From the NCBI GenBank assembly GCA_033344875.1, contig JAWPMO010000001.1:2939595-3003594 (forward strand): DNA of 64,000 bases, written 5' to 3'. Shown piece after piece: positions 25,763 through 33,967 of this stretch. Below the pieces are notes generated by a model. It saw only the letters and a program-made list of their open reading frames with translations. It made no database searches and was not told where the DNA came from. Made by a program: the position numbers and the translations under genes. This stretch comes from Ilumatobacteraceae bacterium (lineage in GTDB: Bacteria; Actinomycetota; Acidimicrobiia; Acidimicrobiales; Ilumatobacteraceae). The stretch's first letter is position 1. Each line of letters opens with the position of its first letter.

Positions 25763-26802
25763 TGTCGCGAGTATGTACCGGTATCGCGCAGTACCGCGAC
25801 ACAGTTCGCTCGCATCGCGCCCGTTCGATCGTCGGTCGCCGTGTCGCGAAAAGCGTGGCGACGACGCGCACCGCCACAAGGGGCCGATGCTCGAAGCGAG
25901 CGTCGACGCCGATCTCTCGATCGCGCCCGCCGAACCGTGTCGCGGCCTCGTCGCCACCAGGCACGCCATCGCGACACGCCCATGCCTGCCCCCGGCCGTG
26001 TCGCGAACCTGGGGCCGGGGCACACGCCATCGCGACACGCCCACGCTTGCCCCTGGGCCGTGTCGCGAACCTGGGGCCGGGGCGCACAACATCGCGACAC
26101 GGCATGTGGGTTGGCAGCATCCGCCTCGATGCGGCCGACACCACCACCGACCGCGTCGCGAACCTGGGGCCCGGGCACACGACCGCGACACGGCATCAGA
26201 GCCCGGCACCACACACCGTCAGCGGCGGCTACCGCGGTCGAACCGTGTCGCGGCCACGTGGCCACCAGGCACGCCATCGCGACACGCCCACGCTTGCCCC
26301 CGGGCCGTGTCGCGAACCTGGGGCCGGGGTGCACAACATCGCGACACGGCACGTGAGTTGACGGCATTCGCCTCGATGCAGCCGACACCACCACCGACCG
26401 TGTCGCGAACCTGGGGCCGGGGCGCACAACATCGCGACAGGCCCACGCTTGCCCCGGGCCGTGTCGCGAACCTGGGGCCGGGGCGCACAGAACCGCGACA
26501 CGGCACGTGAGTTGACAGCATCCGCCTCGATGCAGCCGACACCACCACCGACCGTGTCGCGAACCTGGGGCCGGGGCGCACAACATCGCGACACGGCACG
26601 TGAGTTGACGGCATTCGCCTCGATGCGGCCCGCCCACGCCTGCCCCGGGGCGTGTCGCGAACCTGGGGCCGGGGTGCACAACATCGCGACACGGACTGCG
26701 GGGAGCGGAACCGTCTGGGCGAACGTTGACGTCAGTGGTGATTCGACCGACAGCGACGCGCCGTGTCGCGTGCTCGGGGCCCCGGGCCCCGAGCCCGCGG
26801 CG
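25763..26802. repeat. Array 2 of 39-bp palindrome-ended elements
   Basis: Eleven elements with both ends, ten of them exactly 39 bp and one of 37 (26154). Starts: 25763, 25938, 25999, 26061, 26154, 26246, 26308, 26401, 26462, 26555, 26653; decayed copies at 25842 and 26764. Most read TGTCGCGAACCTGGGGCC, but 25763 and 25938 have quite different interiors and still keep 39 bp. The flanking base pairs often extend the palindrome to CCGTGTCGCG...CGCGACACGG. Linkers are either ~22 bp or ~54 bp, each class repeated. It starts 72 bp upstream of the nuclease-like gene and ends at the stop of the exonuclease gene. Confidence 0.93.
26773..26793. terminator. GC-only palindrome after the exonuclease gene
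   Basis: CTCGGGGCCC-C-GGGCCCCGAG is a perfect palindrome with ten-base arms, 10 bp beyond the exonuclease stop on the minus strand and inside the decayed last repeat element (26764). It could terminate transcription from the exonuclease gene. No T-run. Confidence 0.4.
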
Positions 26803-27681
26803 TCAGGGGGCGAGGGCGGCGGCTCGGGTGGCCAGGGCGGGGACGCCGAGGCGATCACACATGGCGGCGAACTCGTCGGTCGGACCGGTCCACTTCCACT
26901 CGTCGACCGTGCCGACGGGTACCGCCCGGTCGACCGTGGCGATGATCCGGAACAGCAGCGCGTCCTCCATGTTGGCCTGCAACGTCTTCGACAGCTTGGC
27001 TGCGCCGCGCAACCCCTCGACCTCCCACAGGCTCGCCTCCGCCGGGATGTCCTCGATGTGGACGTACCGGTCGAGCACCCGTGACGCCGACTTCGCACCC
27101 CAGCCCGCCAGCCCGGGGAAACCGTCGGCCGTGTCGCCGACGAGGCCGAGGTAATCAGGGATCGAGGCCGGACCGACGCCGAACTTCTCCTGCACGCCCG
27201 CCTCGTCGATGACCTCGCGCTTGCGACGGTCGTACTGCACGACGCGTCGACCGACCACGCACTGGCCGAGGTCCTTGTCGGGCGTGACGATCAACACCTG
27301 CTCGACCCGCTCGTCCTGATCGGCGACGTGGGCCGCCGCACCGAGCGCGTCATCGGCCTCCCACTCGACCATCCGCCAGGTGGTGACGCCCATCGCCTCG
27401 AGCGCATCCTCCATGATCGGGATCTGGTGGAGCAGTTCGGGCAGCATGCCCTCGCTGGTCTTGTAGCCGTCGTAGAGCTCGTTGCGGAACGACTCGATCG
27501 TGTGGTCGCTGGCGACACCGACGTGGGTCGCGCCTTCCTCGATCAGCTGCAGCGTCGACGTGAGGACACCGATCGTGGCATCGAACTCGCCCGCCTCACG
27601 CCCGGATTCGCCGCGCCGGTTCGCGCTGCCGAAGTGTTGCCGGAACAACTCGTAGGTTCCGTCGACCAGGTGCACCTTCAC
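26803..27681 (-). CDS. 5'-3' exonuclease (PolI N-terminal-like, stand-alone)
   Basis: 292 residues from GTG 27681 (VKVHLVDGTYELFRQHF); upstream in-frame sequence is Gly/Arg-rich and non-conserved. Residues 1-170 are the PIN-like 5'-3' exonuclease domain: VDGTYELFR, FRNELYDGYKTSEGMLPELLHQIPIMEDALEAMGVTTW, WEADDALGAAAHVA and IVTPDKDLGQ give the metal-binding acidic residues. Residues 180-240 form the helix-hairpin-helix (GVGPASIPDYLGLVGDTADGFPGLAGWGAKSAS). A flap-type nuclease acting in DNA repair or replication, without the polymerase part. Confidence 0.9.
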   Translation of the reverse strand: MKVHLVDGTYELFRQHFGSANRRGESGREAGEFDATIGVLTSTLQLIEEGATHVGVASDHTIESFRNELYDGYKTSEGMLPELLHQIPIMEDALEAMGVTTWRMVEWEADDALGAAAHVADQDERVEQVLIVTPDKDLGQCVVGRRVVQYDRRKREVIDEAGVQEKFGVGPASIPDYLGLVGDTADGFPGLAGWGAKSASRVLDRYVHIEDIPAEASLWEVEGLRGAAKLSKTLQANMEDALLFRIIATVDRAVPVGTVDEWKWTGPTDEFAAMCDRLGVPALATRAAALAP

Positions 27682-27853
27682 GCCTGCAACCGTACTGCAG
27701 CGTCCTCGGACACGGTGCAGGAGACCGCGCCACGAAACGCCCGCCCCACCGCCGACCGCCACGCCGACCACGCCACGCCGACCACCACCGACGTCCGGAC
27801 AACGACGTCCGGGAACGCGGCCGGAAAACGACAACGTCGGGCTCCTGGTGAGT

Positions 27854-27966
27854 GAGGTGGTGGCCAGGCGGTCTGCGGCACACGAGCGATGCCGATGAAG
27901 GCTGCTCCATTCCTGGCCTGACCTGGTTCACGGGCGCCCATTGCACAGGACCCGACCACCACCTCA
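27854..27966 (-). ncRNA. ffs: Signal recognition particle RNA (4.5S-like)
   Basis: On the minus strand a 113-base RNA is closed by an 11-bp perfect stem, TGAGGTGGTGG with CCACCACCTCA. In the middle is the SRP domain ACCAGGTCAGG-CCAGGAATGG-AGCAGCC, the same order as E. coli 4.5S RNA (ACCAGGUCAGGUCCGGAAGGAAGCAGCC split over the GGAA tetraloop); CCA/TGG closes the GGAA loop. It binds Ffh for co-translational membrane targeting. It sits just before tRNA-Ser on the opposite strand and near tadA, a common actinobacterial setting. Confidence 0.92.
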
Positions 27967-28032
27967 CCCGCCGGGAACCCGACGAGTGCTGATCAGGTTA
28001 GCGGCCAGATATCGTGTCACCGCACAACACCT

Positions 28033-28120
28033 GGAGGGGTGCGAGAGCGGCCGAATCGGCACGCTTGGAAAGCGTGTGACCTTCACGGGTCCGTGGGTTC
28101 GAATCCCACCCTCTCCGCCA
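28033..28120 (+). tRNA. tRNA-Ser(GGA)
   Basis: Acceptor GGAGGGG pairs with CCTCTCC (one G-T), discriminator G and encoded CCA. Anticodon stem CACGC/GCGTG encloses TTGGAAA, anticodon GGA. Long variable arm as in serine tRNAs, and T arm GTGGG-TTCGAAT-CCCAC. Complete, 88 bases. Confidence 0.97.
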
Positions 28121-28217
28121 CACGGCTCGGTTCCGAGTCCGGCACCCCCACCGCGGGGCGGCGCCGGCTCCGACGGGCCGTGTTCCGCGCCCGGTCAGCG
28201 TTCGCCGGGCAGCACGG

Positions 28218-28412
28218 TCACCAGCGTGGCGGCCGCACGTCGCGCACCGAATCGAGTGCGGCGGCGTATGGCGACGTACCCGCACCGGGGTGCGACTTCA
28301 GACGCTGGACACTCCGACGCAACGCGGGACGACCACTCGCCGACGCGGGGAGCGTCTCGTCACGACGCTGGACTCGATGGAGCACGGCTCGGGGGATCTC
28401 GATCACAGTCAT
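28218..28412 (-). CDS. Possible small protein divergent from LysR gene
   Basis: A 64-residue frame from ATG 28412 (MTVIEIPRAVLHRVQRRDETLPAS) with high third-position GC, divergent from the LysR gene across 81 bp, which is where LysR targets often lie. Basic, no signal or membrane segment, no family recognised. No good ribosome binding site. It may be spurious; otherwise the 373 bp from the tRNA to the LysR gene holds only the palindrome at 28470. Confidence 0.3.
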   Translation of the reverse strand: MTVIEIPRAVLHRVQRRDETLPASASGRPALRRSVQRLKSHPGAGTSPYAAALDSVRDVRPPRW

Positions 28413-28469
28413 GCGCACAGTGTCCGGCCTCATAATCCATGACGCAACTCACAACCGTTTGTACTATTC

Positions 28470-28484
28470 ATGACATCACGTCAT
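28470..28484. promoter_or_regulatory. Dyad upstream of LysR gene
   Basis: ATGAC-ATCAC-GTCAT, a perfect 5-bp inverted repeat with 5-base spacer, ten bases before the LysR start at 28494. Size and place suit an autoregulatory LysR half-site. If translation instead began at the ATG at 28470 the dyad would be coding. Confidence 0.45.
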
Positions 28485-28493
28485 ACTGTCGGG

Positions 28494-29378
28494 ATGTCCG
28501 ATCTGCAGCTCGACGTCGAGTCGCTCCGCACCTACCTCGCCGTGCTCGACACCGGCGGCATGACACGCGCCGCGGAGCGGCTCGACATGACGCAATCGGC
28601 GGTCAGCTGGAAGATCAAGCGCCTCGAGGAGCGGGTCGGTCGTCCGCTGCTGATCCGCGACGGGCACACCATCCGTCCGACGCGCGACGGCCGAGCGCTG
28701 CTCGACGACGCACGCTCGATCGTCGCCCTGCACGACGGTGCCGTCTGGCGACTCCGGAGCTCCGAACTCACGGGCACGATCAAGCTCGGTTCGAACGAGG
28801 AGATCGACACGCCCCAGATCGCGTCCATGCTCGGTCGATTCCGACTGGCCCACCCCAACGCGACGATCGAGTTCGTGATCGACCACACGGTGCGGCTGGC
28901 GAAACTGGTCGACGACGGCAAGCTCGACGTCGTCCTCATCCAGGTCACCGACGACCAGGTCCGACACGACGACACCGTGCTGTGGACCGACCAACTGAGG
29001 TGGCTCACCCACCGCAGCTGGACCTACGACGAGGGCACCGTGCCGCTCGTCACGTTCGGCGACCTCTGCTTCTACCGCCGGCTCGGCGAACCGATCCTCG
29101 CGGCGAACGGCATCGAGTTCGCCAACGCGTTCTCGGGATCGGCGACCCGCGGCGTGGTCGCAGCAATCGAAGCCGGGCTCGGCGTCGGCGTGCTCAGCGA
29201 ACACTTCATCGCCGACGACATCATCGAGTGGCCGCGCGCCGCCACGCTGCCGCCGCTCCCCCGGGTCCACCAGATCGCTCGTACCGTGCCCGGCGAAACA
29301 GCGGCCGCCGCGGCCGCGCTCGTGAGCGTCATCGCCGAACAGCTGCTCGAGCCGGCGGTGCTCGCCGTGCAGCAATGA
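28494..29378 (+). CDS. LysR-family transcriptional regulator
   Basis: 294 residues from ATG 28494 (an ATG at 28470 is possible). N-terminal winged helix: LDVESLRTYLAVLDTGGMTRAAERLDMTQSAVSWKIKRLEERVGRPLLIRDGHTIRPTRDG, the standard LysR HTH. The C-terminal effector domain starts near 90 (LTGTIKLGSNEEIDTPQIASMLGRFRLAHPNATIEFVI). DNA-binding regulator responding to a small molecule. Effector unknown. tadA follows 13 bp later and may be read through. Confidence 0.9.
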   Translation: MSDLQLDVESLRTYLAVLDTGGMTRAAERLDMTQSAVSWKIKRLEERVGRPLLIRDGHTIRPTRDGRALLDDARSIVALHDGAVWRLRSSELTGTIKLGSNEEIDTPQIASMLGRFRLAHPNATIEFVIDHTVRLAKLVDDGKLDVVLIQVTDDQVRHDDTVLWTDQLRWLTHRSWTYDEGTVPLVTFGDLCFYRRLGEPILAANGIEFANAFSGSATRGVVAAIEAGLGVGVLSEHFIADDIIEWPRAATLPPLPRVHQIARTVPGETAAAAAALVSVIAEQLLEPAVLAVQQ

Positions 29379-29391
29379 CAGACTGCCGTCC

Positions 29392-29850
29392 GTGACCGAC
29401 GCCGACCACGAGGCAGCGATGCGCGCCGCGCTCGACCAGGCGAGAGCCGCGCTCACCCACGACGACGTGCCGGTCGGTGCGGTGATCGTGCGCGACGGTG
29501 AGATCATCGCGGCGCGTCACAACGAACGTGAGCTGACCGGCGACCCGACCGCCCACGCCGAAGTGCTCGCGATGCGCGACGCGTCGGCGAGGATCGGTCA
29601 CTGGCGCCTCGACGACTGCACCCTGGTCGTCACCCTCGAGCCGTGTGCGATGTGCGCGGGCGCCATGGTGAACGGCCGCGTCGGGCACCTCGTCTATGGC
29701 GCCACCGACCCGAAGGCCGGTGCTGCCGGCAGCCGATTCGACCTCGTCGACAGCGAGTTGCTCAACCATCGGGTCCCGCGCACGACCGGGGTCCTCGCCG
29801 ACGAGTGCGGCCGACTGCTCGTCGACTTCTTCCGCGCCAAACGACGCTGA
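29392..29850 (+). CDS. tadA: tRNA-specific adenosine deaminase TadA
   Basis: 152 residues from GTG 29392. Converts adenosine 34 of tRNA-Arg(ACG) to inosine. Zinc deaminase motifs: TAHAEVLAM (His55-x-Glu57) and LEPCAMCAGAM (Cys85, Cys88). The C-terminus GSRFDLVDSELLNHRVPRTTGVLADECGRLL is typical. Intact and normal length. A diverged 134-bp piece of the same gene lies at 31717-31850. Confidence 0.93.
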   Translation: MTDADHEAAMRAALDQARAALTHDDVPVGAVIVRDGEIIAARHNERELTGDPTAHAEVLAMRDASARIGHWRLDDCTLVVTLEPCAMCAGAMVNGRVGHLVYGATDPKAGAAGSRFDLVDSELLNHRVPRTTGVLADECGRLLVDFFRAKRR

Positions 29851-29856
29851 CCGGGT

Positions 29857-30290
29857 TCAGCCCCGGCGCTCGGCGGCCACGAACTCGGCGTAGAGCCCCT
29901 GCACCCGCGTCGTCACCGGACCGCGGCGGCCGGCACCGACCGGGGCCCCGTCGACCTCGGTGATCGGGCGAGCCCCCGCGGTGGTGCTCGTCATGAACAC
30001 CTCGTCGGCCGCCGCCAGGTCGGCGAATCGGACCGTGCCGCCGATTTCGTTCCCGAGCTCCGTGCCGATCTCGTCGGCGACGCGTTCGGTCACCGTCAGC
30101 GCGCCGTGCTCGACGCGCCCGGGTTTGGCCGAGGACGACCCGAGGTCCATCCCGGCCCTGATTGTGTTGTCATCCCCTCCGGGGAGGACCCCCTCGTCGA
30201 CCGCGGGTCCCTCGTCGTTCAGGAGGTCGATCAGCGCCTGACAGATCTCGTGGATCGCGGTGGGGACGAGCGCGCGTTGCGCTTCTCGGC
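29857..30290 (-). pseudogene. Aminotransferase class IV C-terminal fragment fused to unknown remnant
   Basis: From 29857 to about 30022 the minus strand encodes LAAADEVFMTSTTAGARPITEVDGAPVGAGRRGPVTTRVQGLYAEF, nearly identical to the C-terminus of the intact aminotransferase at 32160-33026, at DNA level too. Beyond 30022 similarity stops; the frame goes on with IHEICQALIDLLNDEGPAVDEG and AGMDLGSSSAKPGRVEHGALTVTERVADEIG, coding-like but unrecognised, then becomes non-conserved. Most likely a chimeric remnant without a real start. The ~200 bp up to 30493 show only the ribosome site of the next gene. Confidence 0.75.
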
Positions 30291-30493
30291 GCGGTCGAAG
30301 GTGAGAAGTCGAACACGGTCTCGCCGCACGTGTCGTACAGCCTTGCTTGCAGTCTTGCCGGTACAGTTCGGCCACGGGGCGAGACCGCGAACTCGATCAT
30401 CGAGGTGGCTCCTGACCGGGGCCAGGTTTCTCGTACCGTCGAGGACGCCTTTCGGCTGGTCGCCCCGAAACGACTATTGATGGAGATGGACAC

Positions 30494-31450
30494 ATGACCG
30501 CAGTCCCGGTGATCGAGATGCAACCGGTTTTCGGGCCCGGAGCGGCCTTGCCGGCAACAGATCTCGCAGCGATGTTCCAGGCCAATGGCCCGTACTGGAA
30601 CCAGGGGCGCTACCTGTCCGCCGCGGGGGCAGCATCGCAGATGCCGGGTGGTGGCGCATCGACGGTGGGCGTGCCGTGGTATCGCCAGGATTGGGCCATT
30701 GGTTCGAAACCGCTGGTTGCCGGGGCCCAGGAACTACTCGACCACCCGGGATTCGCAGACGCGGCCAAGTCGGTCTTCGGCGGCCGCGTGGTGCGCCCCC
30801 ACACGTTGTACGCCAACGTCCAGATGCCCGCGATGAGCACCGACATGGGTCACACCGACGTACCCGAGTTCCGCGGGATGACCCGGGACAAGTACCCGGT
30901 TGCCTTGCTGCATCTCATGAATCGGTCCGGGCTGTTCGCACGTTGGCAGCTCGACATCTGCACTGCGGTGACCTGGGTGTGGGACGGTCCGCGCGGCGAT
31001 TTCGTGCTCTGGTCGTCGGGGCCGGGGAATCCACCGATTCGGTACCCACCTCCGCTTTCGAACCGGGCCATCGTTTCGGACAACGATCGAATGTTTCACG
31101 CGGTCGGTGCGTTCGAGTCGCCGACCGGGCCACCGTCGGCTTCGCTGACTCCCACGAGTGAAGTGTTCGCAACCGGCGATGGTTTCGCACTCCGAGACGG
31201 GGAGATGGTGATCGGTCGGTGGCCATCGACCGCGGTCCGGTGCTCGTTGTCGTGGAAGGCGTACGTCTTCGCCGACGAGGCCGCGGCACAGACCTACGAC
31301 GGCCACACCGATGACCTCGATCCGGCGCAGGTGTACCGCGTGTTCGCCGAGAACCTGGAAGGTTTGCCATCCGGCGCTTCGGTGACGGACGAAGACGTCC
31401 TCCGGCTGTTGACCGCTCGGTGGCCCAAACTCGTTCCGGTGCCGCACTAG
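30494..31450 (+). CDS. Uncharacterised protein, possible Fe(II)/2-oxoglutarate-type oxygenase
   Basis: 318 residues from ATG 30494 with GGAGATGG upstream. No signal or membrane segment. MGHTDVPEFRG (His120-x-Asp122) and MFHAVGAF (His202) would make the HxD...H iron triad of cupin-fold oxygenases; the expected 2-oxoglutarate-binding Arg is not clearly placed (Arg249 is a candidate). RYLSAAGAASQMPGG and YANVQMP are other notable stretches. By eye its codons are less GC-rich than neighbours. It is the only intact gene in a 2.3-kb patch of remnants and was probably acquired. Function is a guess. Confidence 0.6.
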   Translation: MTAVPVIEMQPVFGPGAALPATDLAAMFQANGPYWNQGRYLSAAGAASQMPGGGASTVGVPWYRQDWAIGSKPLVAGAQELLDHPGFADAAKSVFGGRVVRPHTLYANVQMPAMSTDMGHTDVPEFRGMTRDKYPVALLHLMNRSGLFARWQLDICTAVTWVWDGPRGDFVLWSSGPGNPPIRYPPPLSNRAIVSDNDRMFHAVGAFESPTGPPSASLTPTSEVFATGDGFALRDGEMVIGRWPSTAVRCSLSWKAYVFADEAAAQTYDGHTDDLDPAQVYRVFAENLEGLPSGASVTDEDVLRLLTARWPKLVPVPH

Positions 31451-31575
31451 AACGAGCCCGGCGTGAACACGTCGGGGCCTCGACGGTTCGCTCTCAGCGC
31501 AGTGCGGCGACGGTTTCGACCCACGGGCCGGAGCCGGCGATTCGATCGACGGCAACACGGCCCGCCCCCCGCTGG

Positions 31576-31707
31576 TCGGGGGTCCCGCAGGGCCAAGGGA
31601 TGCCGATCGAGACCCAGGTACTTGTTCGCGAGGCGAGCCATGAGGGCGGGATCCGGGCCCGTGCTCACCGCTGACCACTCGACGAGAACGTCGGACCCCG
31701 AGGCAGC
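31576..31707 (-). pseudogene. Fragment resembling a PPOX/F420-type flavoprotein
   Basis: About 44 residues on the minus strand, GSDVLVEWSAVSTGPDPALMARLANKYLGLDRHPLALRDP, look like the C-terminal end of a split-barrel pyridoxamine-phosphate-oxidase-like protein (LANKYLGxD). No start and no preceding domain; the frame runs into unrelated sequence at both ends. Assignment to family is tentative, the fragmentary state is clear. Confidence 0.4.
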
Positions 31708-31716
31708 AATCCGCGC

Positions 31717-31850
31717 ACGCTGGTCGTCATCCTCGAACCCTGCGCGATGTGCGCCGGCGCGATGGTGAACGGCCGAGTTGGACACCCGGTGTACGGGGCG
31801 ACCGACCCCGAGGCCGGGGCGGACGGTAGCCGATTCGACCTCGTCGACAG
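31717..31850 (+). pseudogene. Diverged tadA fragment
   Basis: TLVVILEPCAMCAGAMVNGRVGHPVYGATDPEAGADGSRFDLVD corresponds to residues 77-120 of the intact TadA at 29392 (TLVVTLEPCAMCAGAMVNG...), with many silent differences, so it is not a recent exact copy. It has neither the HAE motif nor an end, and stops abruptly where the MscS remnant begins. Confidence 0.85.
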
Positions 31851-31992
31851 AGCTGGTTCGCCAAGAAGTCCAGAAATGCGAACCCGATCGCGATCGAGAA
31901 CACGCCACGACCCGACGGATGATTGCAGCGACGACGAGCACGACGATTGCGATCCCGATCCTGGGCAACGTTTCGAGCAGCGCCTCCAGCAT
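31850..31992 (-). pseudogene. MscS-type mechanosensitive channel remnant
   Basis: On the minus strand MLEALLETLPRIGIAIVVLVVAAIIRRVV (31992-31906) is the first membrane segment of a small MscS-like channel. In another frame, directly next to it, FSIAIGFAFLDFLANQ (31903-31850) is the family's SIAIGFAFQD pore-region motif. Everything normally between them is gone, so this is an internal deletion with frameshift. The 120 bp from 32040 to 32159 hold nothing recognisable. Confidence 0.65.
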
Positions 31993-32159
31993 GTTTGTTG
32001 CTGGAGGCGGTGGCGTTGCCGGCGACGTCGGTTGCGTCACCGTCGTCGTCGGGGGGCGCGGTCAGTCGATGCATCATCGCTCCAGCTGGTCGACCGGCTG
32101 GCACCCGGGGCCGCTCGACCGCAAACGCCCCGCCTCATTCCATCAGCGGGCGGCGTGAT

Positions 32160-33026
32160 TCAGCCCCGGCGCTCGGCGGCCACGAACTCGCCGTAGAGCC
32201 CCTGCACCCGCGTCGTCACCGGACCGCGGCGGCCGGCACCGACCGGGGCCCCGTCGACCTCGATGATCGGCCGCGCCCCCGCGGTGGTGCTCGTCATGAA
32301 CACCTCGTCGGCTGCCGCCAGTTCGTCGAGTGTCCACTCGCGTTCCGCAACCGCCAACCCCACGCCGTGCGCCGCCTCGATCACGATGCCGCGCACCACG
32401 CCGGGCAGGATGCGGTGGTCGGCAGGGGCGGTGACCAACCCACCGTCGATCACCCCGAACACGTTGGTGTGCGAGCCCTCGGTCACCACACCGTCGCGGT
32501 GCAGGATCACGTCATCGACGCCGGCGTCGAGCGCGGCCTGTTCGGCCAGCACGTTCGGGAGCAGCCCCGTCGTCTTCATGTCGACGCGACCCCACCGGAT
32601 GTCGTCGCCGGTGATCGCCCGCGAGCCGTTCTCGATCGCCGCTCGCGACGGCCCGGCGATCGCCTGCGCGCGGACCAGCACCGTCGGCGGCACACCCACC
32701 GGGAACGCGTGCGTCCGAGGCGCCACCCCGCGCGTGATCTGCACGTAGACCGTCGCGAGCGCGGCATCAGCGAGACCGTTGCGTTCGATCAGTTCGTGGT
32801 GGATCGGCGCCAGCGACGCCGCGTCGAAGTCGATGCGGATCGAGTCGAGTGTCCGCTGTAGTCGGGCGAGGTGCCGATCGAGCGCGATCGGTTGCCCCTC
32901 GATCGCGACCGTCACCTCGTAGCAGCCGTCGGCGAACAGGAACCCTCGATCGTCGACCGACACCGTCGCCGTCGCCGCAGGGACGAACCCACCGTTGAGA
33001 TACAGGACGGGTTCATCGCCAGACAT
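32160..33026 (-). CDS. Aminotransferase class IV (D-amino acid/branched-chain type)
   Basis: 288 residues from ATG 33026 (a second ATG at 33035 adds three). PLP enzyme of fold type IV: LYLNGGFVPAATATVSVDDRGFLFADGCYE start, catalytic Lys in RVDMKTTGLLPNVLAEQAAL, then VILHRDGVVTEGSHTNVFGVIDG and LPGVVRGIV. Layout is closest to D-alanine aminotransferase-like enzymes. Cytoplasmic amino-group transfer; substrate uncertain. A copy of its C-terminus lies at 29857. Divergent from the hydratase gene over 66 bp. Confidence 0.88.
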   Translation of the reverse strand: MSGDEPVLYLNGGFVPAATATVSVDDRGFLFADGCYEVTVAIEGQPIALDRHLARLQRTLDSIRIDFDAASLAPIHHELIERNGLADAALATVYVQITRGVAPRTHAFPVGVPPTVLVRAQAIAGPSRAAIENGSRAITGDDIRWGRVDMKTTGLLPNVLAEQAALDAGVDDVILHRDGVVTEGSHTNVFGVIDGGLVTAPADHRILPGVVRGIVIEAAHGVGLAVAEREWTLDELAAADEVFMTSTTAGARPIIEVDGAPVGAGRRGPVTTRVQGLYGEFVAAERRG

Positions 33027-33092
33027 CGGCGACATCTTGGCACCGCGCCGCCCACGTCGAGACATGGAAGACGGCGGCGCGAGACTCACACG

Positions 33093-33926
33093 ATGAGCGA
33101 CGACTGGGAACACATCCGCTACGAACAACCGGCCGAGCGCGTGGCCCGCATCGTCCTCGCACGCCCGCAGACCGCCAACGCGCAGGACTACCAGATGCTC
33201 AGCGAGCTCAATCAGGCGTTCGATTGCGCCGCCCGTGACGACGAGGTCCGGGTGATCATCCTCGCCGCCGACGGCAACCACTTCTCGTCGGGTCACGACT
33301 TGCGCGCCGGCACCGACATGAGCGGGATCGACCCGATCGGCACCTGGTGCTGTTTCGACAGCGACGGCGCCGAGGGGTACATGGCGACCGAGGCCGAGAT
33401 GTACGTCGGGCTCTGCTGGCGGTGGCGCAACATCCCCAAGCCCACGATCGCCCAGGTGCAGGGCAAGGTGATCGCCGGCGGGCTGATGCTCGTCTGGCCA
33501 ATGGACCTCGTCGTCTGCAGCGACGACGCCACGTTCTCCGACCCGGTCGTCGCGTTCGGCGTCAACGGCCACGAGTACTTCACACACCCGTACGAAGCCG
33601 GCGCCCGGCTCGCCAAGGAGATGCTGTTCACCGGCCGCGCGATCACCGCCGACGAGGCGTACCGCCACGGGATGGTCAACCGGGTCGTCAGCCGGGACGA
33701 CCTCGAATCGGAGACGCTGGCGATGGCCCAACACATCGCCAAACGTCCGATGATCGGCCTCACGCTGTCGAAGCAGAGCGTCAACAACAGCCTCGACGCG
33801 ATGGGGATGTACACGTCGATCCAGTCGGCGTTCGGGCTGCACCACGTCGGCCACAACCACAACCTGCGCCTGCACGACAGCCTCGTCGACCCCGCCGGCC
33901 TCCAAGTGATCCGCGACGAAGCCTGA
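33093..33926 (+). CDS. Enoyl-CoA hydratase/isomerase family protein
   Basis: 277 residues from ATG 33093. Crotonase fold: ARIVLARPQTANAQDYQMLSELNQAFDCAARDDEVRVIILAADGNHFSSGHDL forms the first oxyanion loop and KPTIAQVQGKVIAGGLMLVWPMDLVVCSDDATFSDPVVAFG the second. Acts on acyl-CoA thioesters. The usual catalytic Glu positions are not obvious (HEYFTHPYEAGARLAKEMLFTG follows), so exact reaction is open. Residues 90-125 contain an extra segment rich in Cys/Trp (TWCCFDSDGAEGYM). Confidence 0.88.
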   Translation: MSDDWEHIRYEQPAERVARIVLARPQTANAQDYQMLSELNQAFDCAARDDEVRVIILAADGNHFSSGHDLRAGTDMSGIDPIGTWCCFDSDGAEGYMATEAEMYVGLCWRWRNIPKPTIAQVQGKVIAGGLMLVWPMDLVVCSDDATFSDPVVAFGVNGHEYFTHPYEAGARLAKEMLFTGRAITADEAYRHGMVNRVVSRDDLESETLAMAQHIAKRPMIGLTLSKQSVNNSLDAMGMYTSIQSAFGLHHVGHNHNLRLHDSLVDPAGLQVIRDEA

Positions 33927-33967
33927 CCCCGCGAGCACTCGACTTCGCTCCATTCCCCCGCCGGCCC

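Noticed and set aside
23930-26802. CRISPR arrays
   Set aside because: Repeats are diverged and palindrome-ended with recurring, non-unique linkers, and no cas genes are present.
29857-30375. Intact 172-codon gene
   Set aside because: Only its C-terminus matches a family, as a copy of the neighbouring aminotransferase; the N-terminal part is not conserved-looking and lacks a start signal.
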